From Chryseobacterium sp. CH21 (lineage in GTDB: Bacteria; Bacteroidota; Bacteroidia; Flavobacteriales; Weeksellaceae), in NCBI RefSeq assembly GCF_004119445.1, contig NZ_QICI01000101.1:31720-95719 (forward strand): a stretch of DNA of 64,000 nt. Reading direction: 5' to 3'. Each line of letters opens with the position of its first letter. The stretch's first letter is position 1. The notes beneath the pieces were generated by a model that was not told the origin of the DNA, searched no databases, and was given only the letters and a program-made list of their open reading frames with translations. A program made the position numbers and the translations under genes. Below are positions 53,918 through 64,000 of the stretch, piece by piece.

Positions 53918-53937
53918 TTTATTTACTGTATATATTT

Positions 53938-53970
53938 AAAAAAGCATTTTGTAAAAGATGCTTTTTTTTG
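53938..53970 (+). terminator. Intrinsic terminator after maeB
   Basis: AAAAAAGCAT and ATGCTTTTTT pair around TTTGTAAAAG-like sequence, followed by more Ts. Confidence 0.8.
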
Positions 53971-54023
53971 TTTGTATATCTGTTCATTCTTATAGCAGCT
54001 GGTACTACTAATAATGTTTTTAT

Positions 54024-54031
54024 TACCTTTG
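54024..54031 (+). promoter_or_regulatory. Probable -7 element of the GLPGLI gene
   Basis: TACCTTTG (consensus TAnnTTTG) lies 71 bases before the ATG at 54103. No clear -33 partner. Confidence 0.35.
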
Positions 54032-54102
54032 AGGTCAATATATAGTTATATACTCTTACTGAAAGTAGGGGATATAAAAAAACAAAACTAATAATCTGAT
54101 AT

Positions 54103-54905
54103 ATGCAATTGAAAACGTTCATAGCCATTCTGCTTTTCTCATTCGTACAAAATTTTTATTCTCAGAATATGAGAATAGATTATAATCTTGTCTATAAAGA
54201 AGACTCTTTAAGTACTGAAACAGTATCCAAAAAATGGTACTTCTCGTCCAGGATGGAGAATCCAGATTTTGCACGGAAAAACAATATCAGGTAGATTCCC
54301 TGAGAAGTATTGGTTTTCATGGTTTTGCCGTGGGAGACTATGTTTTTGATGCAGTAAAAGATAAGCAGGATAGAATCTCAAAGTATTACTATATGTCAGC
54401 CGATGTATATAAACTGACAGAATCTATACAGTTAGACTGGAAAATAGAAAAAGAGGTTGCTAAAAAATATGGTTATAACTGTCAGAAAGCAACATTAAGC
54501 TATAAAGGAAGAATTTGGGAAGCTTGGTTTACACAGGATATTCCCATGCAGGAAGGTCCCTATATTTTCAAAGGATTGCCAGGTTTGATTGTGGAAATGG
54601 AGGATAAAAGTCATTCCTATAAATTCTCCTTTTCAGGGTTGAAAAAAGATTTTCAAAAAATGAACTTTGTGAGCTTGGGCTTTAAGCTGGTAAATGTTTC
54701 AAGGAATAATCTTAAAAAGCTAATGCTGGACTATTATAATGATCCGTTTCGTGAGATGACCTCTGGAAATGTGAGAGCAAAATTCAAGGATGAAAAGGGA
54801 AATGAGATAGAACCCAATTTTAGGGAAATGACAAAAAATATACAAACTTCCCTGAAAAAAAACAATAATCCTATAGAATTGTCAGAAGCGATTAAATATC
54901 CATAG
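54103..54905 (+). CDS. GLPGLI family protein (frameshifted here)
   Basis: The first frame has a signal peptide ('AILLFSFVQNFYSQN') and ends at 54294. The second has the family signature 'FKGLPGLIVEMEDKSHSYKF'. One extra A in the A6 run at 54229-54234 joins them ('VSKKMVLLVQDGESRF') into 267 residues, the usual size. GLPGLI proteins are exported proteins of Bacteroidota with unknown function. It stands between maeB and ruvA. Confidence 0.88.
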
Positions 54906-54959
54906 TCGTTAAAAACAATTTATTTTAACCTTTAATGCTGTATTTGGAGGTTAAATTTT

Positions 54960-54967
54960 TATATTTG
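54960..54967 (+). promoter_or_regulatory. Probable -7 element of the ruvA unit
   Basis: TATATTTG 20 bases before the ruvA ATG. A TTTG at 54943-54946 is only 13 bases away, too close for a standard -33. Confidence 0.45.
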
Positions 54968-54987
54968 GGGAGTTTCAAAAATTAATA

Positions 54988-55572
54988 ATGATATTTTCTT
55001 TACAAGGTACTGTTCAAGAACTTACACCTACCTATGCAGTAATCAATGTACAAGGCGTTGGCTACTATGTGGGGATCAGCTTAATGACCTCACAAACACT
55101 TACTTTAAATCAACAAACTGTTTTATTTATTCAGCAGATTATCCGTGAAGATGCTCATCTTTTGTTCGGCTTTAACAGTCGTTCGGAAAAAGAAATGTTT
55201 AATTTGTTAATAAGCGTTAATGGAGTGGGTGCCGTTTCCGCACTTATCCTGCTGTCTACATTAAGCCTTGACGAAATAGCATCAGCAATACTTTCCGGTA
55301 ACAGTGCATTGATTCAAAAAGCAAAAGGAATCGGTGCAAAAACTGCTGAAAGAATTATCGTTGATCTTAAAGATAAAGTGCAGAAATACAGTGATCCGAA
55401 TGTGAATATTTCTGTGTTGGCAGATAATAAAATCAAGGAAGAATCGTTATCTGCATTAGAAGTTTTAGGAATTCCTAAACGTACCAGCGAGAAGATTGCC
55501 GATAGAATAATAAAACAAAATCCAAGCATCTCGGTTGAAGAATTGGTTAAACAAATTTTAAAAAACATTTAA
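54988..55572 (+). CDS. ruvA: Holliday junction DNA helicase subunit RuvA
   Basis: RuvA binds Holliday junctions and guides the RuvB motor. The 194-residue protein has the OB-fold start 'MIFSLQGTVQELTPTYAVIN', the helix-hairpin-helix blocks 'LISVNGVGAVSALILL' and 'KAKGIGAKTAERIIVDLKDK', and the C-terminal RuvB-binding domain. It ends three bases before sprA. The ruvA-sprA order is usual in flavobacteria. Confidence 0.96.
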   Translation: MIFSLQGTVQELTPTYAVINVQGVGYYVGISLMTSQTLTLNQQTVLFIQQIIREDAHLLFGFNSRSEKEMFNLLISVNGVGAVSALILLSTLSLDEIASAILSGNSALIQKAKGIGAKTAERIIVDLKDKVQKYSDPNVNISVLADNKIKEESLSALEVLGIPKRTSEKIADRIIKQNPSISVEELVKQILKNI

Positions 55573-55575
55573 CAT

Positions 55576-58500
55576 TTGGTGGCGAATATTAAGCATCTTA
55601 ACATATTTTTGTTCCTGTCGTTCCTGTTTATGTCTGTCGGTGCTTTTGCACAAGTACAGAGAGATACGGCGATCATAAGAAAACAATATGAAGTGGCCGA
55701 CCCTACGAGGTACGAAGCCTATTACGACATAAAAACCGGGATGTACTACGTGTATCCCAAAATCGGAAATACCATCACAGGTCCTCCTACAGCCATGTCT
55801 CCGGAAGAGTATAAACAATACATGCTTGCTACCCAGACTAAAGCTTACTACAAGGAGAAGTCTGATAAATACAACCTTCTTTTCAGAAAGGATAAATCAG
55901 ATGCAAGGAGAAAAGGACTTATTCCTTCGGTGATGATCAATAACAAGCTTTTCGAAACCATTTTCGGAGGTAATAAAATTGAGATCATTCCTTCAGGATA
56001 TGCATCCCTGGATTTTGCCGGACTTTACCAAAAAATTGATAACCCGATGATCCTGCCACAAAACAGGACCAGTTTTACCTTTGATATTGATCAGAGAATT
56101 CAGTTGGGATTATTAGGTAAGGTAGGAGAAAACCTTCAGTTAAAGGCCAATTATGACACCCAGAGTGGTTTTGCCTTTGAAAACAGAATGAACCTCGTTT
56201 GGCAGGCAAAAGGAAGCTGGAAAGATCTTCAAAGCAAAGGTCTTGGAAATGTAGATAAACCTAACGAAGGAGGAGAAGATAAAATCATCAAAAGAGTTGA
56301 ATTCGGTAACGTAAATATGCCACTTTCAACGAGTCTGATCCGTGGTTCACAATCATTGTTCGGGGTGAAAACCGAATTCCAGTTAGGAAAAACATTTGGA
56401 ACAGTAGTTCTTTCCCAGCAACAAGGAGAGGCTCGTAATATTGTAGTACAGGGTGGTGGGGTTATGAACAACTTTAAAGTCAATGCCATTGACTATGAAG
56501 AAAACCAGCACTTCTTTTTAGGACATTATTTCCTGAACAAATATGATGATGCATTGCTTAATTATCCACAGATCAACTCAACAATCAATATTACCAGAAT
56601 GGAAGTCTGGGTATTGGATCAAGGGAACAGTAACCTGGCTTATCAGAAAAGTATTATCGGGATCAGAGACCTTGGAGAAGCTGCAGGTGGATTTACTTTA
56701 CCAGATAACTCCCTGAACGGTTTATATGATGATGTGTCCGCAGTAGCAGGTTCAAGAGAAGCAGGAAAAAATTACAATGCTCTTTTTCAAGGGCATGTCT
56801 TCCCGGGAACATCTACTCCTTACAATAACGGGGAAGAATTTATTCTTGCTACAAAAGCGAGAAAACTGAATTCTAATGAATTTACCTACCAGCCGCAGTT
56901 AGGATATATTTCATTAAATCAAAAGCTTAATGACCAGCAGCTTTTAGCTGTTTCCTATTCATATACTGTTAACGGAAGCAATAAAATTTACAAAGTAGGG
57001 GAGTTCTCTGAAGAAAGCCCGGTGTTGATCACCAAAGTACTGAGAGTAAATAATAAGGTGAATACCCAATCTCCGATGTGGGATTTGATGATGAAGAATA
57101 TCTATTCTATAGACGCAGGACAGGTTGCTCAGGATGGCTTTATTCTCAACGTATATTACAGAGATCCAAAAACAGGAGGTAAGGTAAACTACCTTCCGGA
57201 TACTCCTGTAAAAGATCAGAATTTACTGAAATTATTCAATTGGGACCGTCTTAATATGAACGGCGATATCCAGAATAATAAAGATGGAAGTAAAGGAGAT
57301 GGTATTTTCGACTTTGTCAATGGGATTACCATCAGACCTGAAACAGGAAGAGTGATTTTTACCAAAGCGCAACCTTTCGGTAAATATCTGGAATCCAAAT
57401 TAGGAACCAGTGATCCTCAATATGTGTTTCAGGATCTTTATACCAAACAAAAACAACAAGCGTCCGCCAGTAACCTTTCTCAAAGATATACCCTTGAAGG
57501 CCGTTACAAAGGAGTTCAGGGTCAAGGTATATCTTTAGGAGCGGTAAACGTTCCTCAGGGATCAGTAAAAGTAGCAGCAAATGGAGTACAGCTTACAGAA
57601 GGAGTAGACTATACGGTAGACTATATGCTTGGTACGGTTACCATTATCAATGAAAATGTAAAACAGTCCGGGCAAGCAATCAATATTTCATTAGAAAACC
57701 AGTTGACATTTAATACCCAAAGAAAAAGATTCTTAGGATTAAATTTAGAAAGAAGATTTAGTGAGAACTTTATCTTAGGAGGAACGGTAATCAATTACTC
57801 AGAATCTCCGCTTACCCAAAAAGTAAATTTCGGGCAGGAAGCGGTAAACAATACCATGGCAGGGATCAACTTGATGTACAACAATCAGGCTCCTTATCTG
57901 ACAAGACTGACCAATAAACTTCCGATGGTAAAAACCGAAGCTCCATCCAACTTAAACTTCAAGATGGAAGCTGCATATCTGATGCCAGGGCTGAATAAAG
58001 GAACTAATAACCAGTCTTATATTGATGATTTTGAACAGACAACTTCTAAGATATCATTAAAAGAACCGGCAGCATGGAGCTTAGCTTCAAAACCCGAAAA
58101 GAATAAATTGCCACCATTTAATACAATACCTGGCAATGACGACTTAACAAGCGGATATGGAAGAGGACTATTAACCTGGTATAATATTGACCCTAGATTC
58201 TGGGGTGTTGGAGGAAAAGCTCCTTCAGGAATTACACCTCAGTCTGTATCCAATCACGCTTCAAGAAGAGTACAATATTCGGAGATTTATAACAACAGAG
58301 ATTTCGTAGCAGGAGAACAAACTTTCACCAATACTTTCGATATCTCTTATTTCCCTAAAGAAAAAGGACCATACAACGTAAATCCAGTAACAGAGCAGGC
58401 GCAAAGCAGATGGGGAGGAATTATGAGATCAATCAGTGTTCCGAACTTCGTTACTTCCAATATTGAATACGTTGAATTCTGGATGATGGATCCTTATGCA

Positions 58501-61500
58501 GATGGTAAAACTCTGGGAACTGATCCAAGACTTTTACTTCATTTAGGAAACGTTTCAGAAGATGTTCTGAAGGACGGGAAAATGCAATACGAAAACGGAC
58601 TTCCAACTCCTGGTACACCATCATCTACTACGAATTCAAACTGGGGAGTACAGCCAAAACAACCACCAATCTTATACGCCTTCTCTACAGAAGGAGATGA
58701 GAGAAGAGTACAGGATGCAGGATATGATGGTCTTACTTCTGATCAGGAAGCCATGAGATTCGGAAATACATTTGTAAATCCGGTCACCAATATTGCTGAC
58801 CCTGCAGTGGATGACTTCGTATTCTATCTTTCGGATAAATTTACAGGAACCCAGGCGTCGTCAGTGGTGGAGCGTTATAAATATTTCAGAAACCCGGAAG
58901 GAAACTCAGAAGCGAACTCTCTGAACGTAGCTTCTCAAACTCCGGATGCTGAAGATATCAACAAAGATTATAACCTTGATCAGACAGAGAACTATAACCA
59001 GTATGTTATTAAGCTTGACCAACCTAGCTTGACACTTGGGGGGGATAATAATATCGTAGATGTTAAAACGGTAAAAGCATCATTCCAGAATGGGCAGACT
59101 TCAGATGTAAAATGGTATTTATTCAGAATACCGGTATCTAAGTATGATCCACAGGAAGGATCACATGACCCTTCAGTATTGAACAATGTAAGATTTGCAA
59201 GATTAATGCTGGCAGGATTTGATCAGACCTCTACTTTAAGATTCGGAACAATGGATCTTGTAAGATCAGACTGGAGAAAGTATGATAGTAAAATTGCCAG
59301 TACAGTGGTTTCTGCACCAGAAGAAGGAATAGGTGCTGTGACAGATCCAAACTTTGAAGTAGGAAGTGTAAATATTGAAGAAAATGCATTGAACCAGCCT
59401 CCATATGTATTGCCTCCGGGAATTGACAGACAGGTATTGAGTGGAAATGCAGGAGCTCAAAGACAAAATGAAGCTTCACTTTACATGAAAGTAACTGATC
59501 TTAAATCAGAAGCAAGAGGGGTATTCAAAAATACAACGTTGGACATGAGAAGATACAAAAAGCTGAAGTTATTTGTACACGCTCACGATCCATTGAACAG
59601 AGTAATAGGAATGGATGAGAAAACCAAATTCTTTATCCGTTTCGGAAGCGATGCTACTGACAACTACTACGAATATGAATCATCATTAAAAATGACTCCA
59701 ACAACGGCAACAGCTCCTATGGAAATCTGGCCATTGGAAAATGAAGTTGATTTTGACGTTCAAAATTTTGTAGATGCTAAGATCAGAAGAGATAAATCGG
59801 GAGTAGCAATTACCAATAGAACAATGGATCCTGCATACCAGGAACCTTTCAAAAATATTTATATTAAAGGTAGGCCAAGCTTAGGAAATATTACCACTAT
59901 TATGATTGGGGTAAGAAATGCTGATGTAAGAGGAGGTGCCGGAATAACCAGAATATTATGGGTAAACGAAATCCGCCTTTCTGAAATTGAGAATGATGGA
60001 GGGTATGCAGGAAATGCCAGTTTAAACTTCAATATGGGAGACCTGGCAACTGTAAATGCCAATGCTTCTTATACTTCAGTTGGTTTCGGAAATATTGATT
60101 CCAAACCGGCAGAAAGAATACAGTCTACCCAATCAGCATTCAGTATTAATACTGCCGTTAATTTAGACAAATTCCTTCCGGAAAAAACAGGAGTGAAGAT
60201 TCCTTTAAACTATTCTTATTCGCAGACTATCGAAGATCCAAAATATAATCCTTTGGATACCGACGTGGAATTCAATAAGGCACCGAATAAAGATCAGTTG
60301 AAAAAAGTAGCGAGAACCTACACTCAGCAGAGAAGTATAGGAGTCGTTAATATGCATAAAGAAAGAGTAAACCCAAATAAAAAGCCTAAGTTTTATGACA
60401 TTGAAAACGTTTCGGTAACGGCTGTTTATAACGATGACTATTTCAGAGATATCTATACCAAGAAAAATTACAGACAATATCTGAGAGGATATATTGATTA
60501 CAACTACACGTTTAAACCGTGGGTAATTAAGCCTTTCAATAAAATGATCAGCGATACTGCGAAATCTACCAAGTATCTGAGATGGGTTAAGGAATTCAAC
60601 TTTAATCCGATCCCTACAAGGATATCTTTCAGAACTGAAATCGACAGAAACTACAATGAACTTGAGTTCAGAAATGTAGAAGCGATCCTGAACGGAGATA
60701 TGAATAATAATTTTGATGCCATCAGAAACAGAAACTTCTTTTTGGATGGCAGTATGGGTTAGGATTCAATTTCACGAAATCATTAAAACTGGAAATCAAT
60801 TCAGCAACCAGAACTTTGAATGATAATCTGGATGTAAACTCAATGGACAACAAGTCGATTTTTGGGAATGTATTCAGAGCTGGTAGACCTGTATTGTATA
60901 ACCACAGAGCACAGTTGAATTATAAACTGCCGTTCCAGTATCTGCCTTACCTGGATTTCATTGATGCCGAAATAGGATATGGATTTACGTATAACTGGGC
61001 TGCAAGGTCTACCTCTTTGTTAGGATTTGTAGATCCTCAGACCAATCAGCAGCAAAGTTTAGGATCTGTTGGTCAGAATACAAATGTGATACAGGCAACA
61101 GCTTCAGCAGATCTTCCTAAGTTCTTTGGACAGTTTAATTATTTTAAAAATATAAATGCCAAGCTTCAGAAACGCAGACAGGAGATGGACTCTCTGAACA
61201 ATGTGTATACGAAGCAGTGGGAGAAGAATAGATACAGATACAAGAAGTATAAGTTTAAAAACAGACTTACCCCACTTCAAAGTGCTGCCTTCTTCCTTAC
61301 TTCTTTCAAACAGTTGAATGTAAGCTACACCGAAAATAATGGTACTGTACTTCCAGGATTATTATCTGCTCCAAACTGGTATGGATCCGGACAAACATTG
61401 GGAGGACCAACAATTGGATTCCTTTTTGGATCACAGGCAGACATCAGAAGAACAGTAATGGAAAACGGATGGGTAAGTGGCTCCAACTATATGACAGATC

Positions 61501-62660
61501 CATATGTAAGAATGTCTACCAAAGAATTGAGAGCAGACTTACAGGTAATGCCAATGAATGATTTAAGGATTGATTTAAATGTGCTGCATACTTTTAACAG
61601 TAACTTCTCACATACAGGATTCAACTATACCAATAACGGAGTTCCGGATCCTGACTTTACATTTGCCAGCGAATTGACAACATATTCCAACACAACAATG
61701 CTTCTTAGTACTTCATTCAAAGATGGGCAGGCGGTTTATCAGGCCATCAGAGAAAATGCAAGAGCACTGTCACAACAACTTGGAGGTACAGGAGCACTGG
61801 ATAACAATGGATTTGCTCAGCATTACAGTATAGGAAACGCTTATGTATTGATTCCAGCCTTTAGAGCAGCTATGGAAGGAAAATCTGTGACACCAATGGG
61901 TAATCCTAAAAAATCAGGCTTCCCATTACCAAACTGGAGAATTACCTATTCAGGATTAAAAAATATCCCGATCATTAGCGGACAGTTCACGAAGTTTGAT
62001 ATCCTGCATGGATATACAGCAACCTATACTGCTACAGGAATCCAGAGTAATGTAGATTATCATGGCAATCCGGGGGGATATTATCAAACTGTAGATGATG
62101 CGGGTAACGTTATCAAAAATGCAGGAGATAAGATCAATCCATATACATTTGCACAGGTAGGATATGTAGAATCCTTCTCACCACTTATCGGAATAGATGT
62201 TACCATGAGAAACAATATGCAGTTTGGGATACAGTATAATAAAACAAGAATGATGGTATTGGGATTGGTAAATCAAACGCTTACCGAAGATGCCAATACA
62301 GAATATGTAGTAAGACTTGGATACATTGTAAGAAACTTCAGATTAGGAACTGCTAATATCAGAGGAAGAGGAACAAGAGGAAAAGGAAGTGATCTTAACA
62401 TCAGAGGAGATATCTCATTAAGAGACAGCAAAACCTCCATTATGAATATTCTTCTAAATGATGCACAGGTGACAGGAGGGCAAAGACTGATGAATATCAA
62501 ACTTTCCGCAGACTATAATGTTTCCGAGAATCTTAACCTGAGAGTATTCTACGAACAGATGACCTCAAAATATAAGATCTCCACAGCATTCCCACTGTCT
62601 ACGATCAGAGCAGGTATCTCCGCCACATTTACATTCGGAGAATCCGGAGGCGGATTCTAA
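55576..62660 (+). CDS. sprA: SprA, outer-membrane translocon of the type IX secretion system (frameshifted here)
   Basis: SprA is the giant beta-barrel through which T9SS cargo passes. Two frames (55576-60762 and 60816-62660) are joined by one extra T at about 60747, which gives 'FFLDWQYGLGFNFTKSLKLE' and a protein of about 2,360 residues, near the F. johnsoniae size. A signal peptide ('FLFMSVGAFAQ') follows the start, TTG at 55576 or GTG at 55579. The N-terminal 'DKYNLLFRKDKSDARRKG' and the barrel ending 'GISATFTFGESGGGF' are typical. The T9SS cargo genes at 17394, 30819 and 36003 depend on it. Confidence 0.94.
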
Positions 62661-62675
62661 AAATAATACAAACTT

Positions 62676-62707
62676 AAAAGTCCTTCAGTTTTGGAGGACT
62701 TTTTTTA
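62676..62707 (+). terminator. Intrinsic terminator after sprA
   Basis: AAAAGTCCT and AGGACTTTT form a stem around TCAGTTTTGG, followed by a long T run. Confidence 0.85.
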
Positions 62708-62716
62708 TATCCAATA

Positions 62717-62747
62717 TTTGAAGCTAGTATATTTTTGAATACATTTG
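62717..62747 (+). promoter_or_regulatory. Promoter of gcvH
   Basis: TTTG at 62717-62720 and TACATTTG at 62740-62747, exactly 19 bases apart, a textbook Bacteroidota promoter. The ATG is 20 bases after it. Confidence 0.8.
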
Positions 62748-62767
62748 TACAAAATAAAAATTAAAAA

Positions 62768-63145
62768 ATGAACACACCATCAGAATTAAAGTACACGAAA
62801 GATCACGAATGGATCAAGATCGAAGGTAACGTTGCTACAATCGGTATTACAGACTTCGCTCAGGGAGAACTTGGAGACATCGTATATGTAGATGTAGATA
62901 CTGTAGATGATGATCTAAATGGAGGAGATGTTTTTGGAAGTGTAGAAGCAGTAAAGACCGTTTCTGATCTATTCTTACCTATCGCAGGAAAGGTTATTGC
63001 ATTTAATGAAGAATTAGAAAGCCAGCCAGAATTGTTAAATACAGATCCTTATGGAGATGGATGGATCATTAAATTGGAAATTGCTGATGGAGCAGATCAG
63101 TCTGAGTTACTTTCTGCAGATGATTACAAAGCAATCATTGGATAA
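62768..63145 (+). CDS. gcvH: Glycine cleavage system H protein
   Basis: GcvH carries the aminomethyl group on lipoyl-lysine between the other glycine-cleavage enzymes. The 125-residue protein has 'KYTKDHEWIKIEGNVATIGI' and the lipoylation site Lys in 'GSVEAVKTVSDLFLP'. The end 'GWIIKLEIADGADQSELLSA' is typical. The gene follows sprA, as usual in flavobacteria, with its own promoter. Confidence 0.97.
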   Translation: MNTPSELKYTKDHEWIKIEGNVATIGITDFAQGELGDIVYVDVDTVDDDLNGGDVFGSVEAVKTVSDLFLPIAGKVIAFNEELESQPELLNTDPYGDGWIIKLEIADGADQSELLSADDYKAIIG

Positions 63146-63497
63146 GATTTCAAAAATATTTAGTAAGATATTGCCCATTTATTGGGCATTTCTTACTTAT
63201 ATGCTTCTCAAGCCCGGAGAAGAAAACCAGGAATACTGGTTTATGTTCAGCGGTATCGACAAAGTACTGCATTTAAGTATATTTGCAGCCTTGGGTTTTT
63301 CTTTCATTGCCGCATTTCCCAGAATAAAATTCTCATACTTCTTTCAGATCATCCTAATCTATGCATTCCTTACAGAAATTCTGCAGGAAGAAATGGGATT
63401 AGGTAGATCCATGGAAACATTGGATATCGTAGCAGATACTGTCGGATGTCTATTGGGATACTATACGTACAAGATGTTGGTCAAGCGTTTCTTTTAG
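63138..63497 (+). CDS. VanZ-like membrane protein
   Basis: A 119-residue protein with four membrane segments and the VanZ pattern: 'GIDKVLHLSIFAALGFSF', 'YAFLTEILQEEMGLGRSMET', 'LDIVADTVGCLLGYYTYK'. It starts at a TTG at 63138, overlapping the end of gcvH by eight bases; an ATG at about 63200 would cut off the first membrane segment. It is probably co-translated with gcvH. Its role here is unknown. Confidence 0.82.
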   Translation: MDKISKIFSKILPIYWAFLTYMLLKPGEENQEYWFMFSGIDKVLHLSIFAALGFSFIAAFPRIKFSYFFQIILIYAFLTEILQEEMGLGRSMETLDIVADTVGCLLGYYTYKMLVKRFF

Positions 63498-63600
63498 CTT
63501 TATCTTATCCTCAAAACCCATCAGGAACTCATATTTCCCATCTTCCTCTCCAACCCTCCAACTCTCAGGTTCTCTCACGCTCCAATTCTCCAGTTTTTTT

Positions 63601-63634
63601 GGAGCTTTATCCTGCTATCCATTCATACTCCTCG
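63601..63634. repeat. Direct repeat, copy 1
   Basis: GGAGCTTTATCCTGCTATCC followed by ATTCATACTCCTCG, 34 bases, repeated exactly at 63699-63732. It lies in a pyrimidine-rich + strand stretch after vanZ. Confidence 0.9.
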
Positions 63635-63698
63635 TACCAGCACGCTCCCGTACCCAAACCCTCTCACTCTCGAACTCTCAGACTCTCCAACATTCTCA

Positions 63699-63732
63699 GG
63701 AGCTTTATCCTGCTATCCATTCATACTCCTCG
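63699..63732. repeat. Direct repeat, copy 2
   Basis: Exact second copy of the 34-base repeat, 98 bases further on. After it the sequence runs through GCTCCC repeats to a GGGGTAACC...TATCAGGGCTAGGG end at 63810. Confidence 0.9.
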
Positions 63733-63810
63733 CTCATTGCGCTCCCACATCCAAACTCTCTCCCGCTCCCACCCATACTGCGGGGTAACCATTTCTATCA
63801 GGGCTAGGGA

Positions 63811-64000
63811 AGGGGAATTAATGATGAATGATGAGTTCCGGGGTTCGGGTTTTAAAGTTACGAGTTTCTGGTTGTGTGGGTTCAGTAATCAGTCTGAAGT
63901 TTTTACATCTATAATTCTTATGCAATAATTAATGTACAGCTATACCATTATTTCTATTATGTCATTCCGTAGGAATCTAAACTTATTTACGAGAGTCTTA
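63811..64000. other. Window end without recognised genes
   Basis: About 190 bases with no credible open frame. The final stretch includes TCATTCCGTAGGAATCT, which I recall, with low certainty, from small inverted repeats of Chryseobacterium genomes; only one arm would be inside the window. Confidence 0.4.

Larger units (their letters stand above)
63498..63810. repeat. Pyrimidine-rich intergenic repeat region
   Basis: About 310 bases of CT-rich + strand sequence (tctccaac/ctctca units) containing the two 34-base repeats. On the - strand it begins CCCTAGCCCTGATAGAAATG, which I recall as the start of an intergenic repeat of Bacteroidota that ends in GCTCC. A long + strand frame crosses it, but its composition is not protein-like, so I call no gene. 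Confidence 0.6.

Noticed and set aside
63446..63928. A 160-codon + strand frame over the repeat region
   Set aside because: Its Ser/Pro/His/Leu-rich product reflects the CT-rich repeats, it overlaps vanZ, and no family features are seen.

Overview
The window looks like a chromosomal segment of a flavobacterium close to Chryseobacterium (Bacteroidota). The evidence is the low G+C, promoters of the form TTTG-N19-TAnnTTTG, type A sorting domains of the type IX secretion system (T9SS), a SusC/SusD pair, a GLPGLI-family protein, the ruvA-sprA-gcvH order, and 'MKNLKKLSR' leader peptides. The genus is inferred; no search was run.

Layout. (1) 1-14600: an almost complete phenylacetate (paa) pathway on the + strand: end of paaK, paaE, paaA, paaB, paaC, a lipoprotein gene, paaD, paaG, a four-helix-bundle gene, paaH, two small unknown genes, paaI, paaJ, paaY, a REP-type transposase, an esterase, a small membrane protein and paaZ. 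A separate crotonase gene at 19063 may supply the PaaF step. The spacers carry several families of AT-rich repeats. PaaZ has an extra C-terminal DinB/DUF1569-like domain. (2) 14600-19830: lipoprotein, an orphan six-cysteine peptide precursor, DUF4241 protein, SMUG2-like glycosylase, a T9SS cargo protein and a phage-tail-collar protein. (3) 20200-24800: SusC/SusD pair. (4) 24890-30730: membrane-protein genes, including a winged-helix regulator flanked by two copies of one palindrome and a Coq4-like protein, then two lipoproteins. (5) 30800-39700: secreted subtilase, dtd, Rieske-like lipoprotein, greA, HIT protein, clpX, a T9SS protein, a TlpA-like protein and tRNA-Met. (6) 40080-45579, - strand: a peptide export cassette (HlyD-like adaptor, double-glycine six-cysteine precursor, C39-peptidase ABC exporter, and a fusion of C39-like, VKOR and thioredoxin domains). 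(7) 46200-64000: candidate small RNA, DUF3810 protein, FucP-type transporter, acyltransferase, GtrA, GlcNAc-kinase-like protein, malic enzyme, GLPGLI protein, ruvA, sprA, gcvH, vanZ, and a pyrimidine-rich repeat region.

How the parts work together. The paa genes activate phenylacetate, epoxidise and open its ring, and beta-oxidise the product. The peptide cassette should cut, oxidise and export small disulfide-rich peptides. The orphan precursor at 15540 has the same leader type and also six cysteines. A conserved upstream box is shared by both precursor genes and the tail-collar gene, which suggests one regulon.

Sequence quality. Eight genes are each broken by one missing base, mostly in A or T runs, and in every case one added base restores the expected protein. 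They are paaE, the 3617 lipoprotein, paaI, clpX, the TlpA-like gene, the DUF3810 gene, the GLPGLI gene and sprA. This looks like unpolished long-read sequence rather than real gene decay, so these genes are annotated over their full repaired span.
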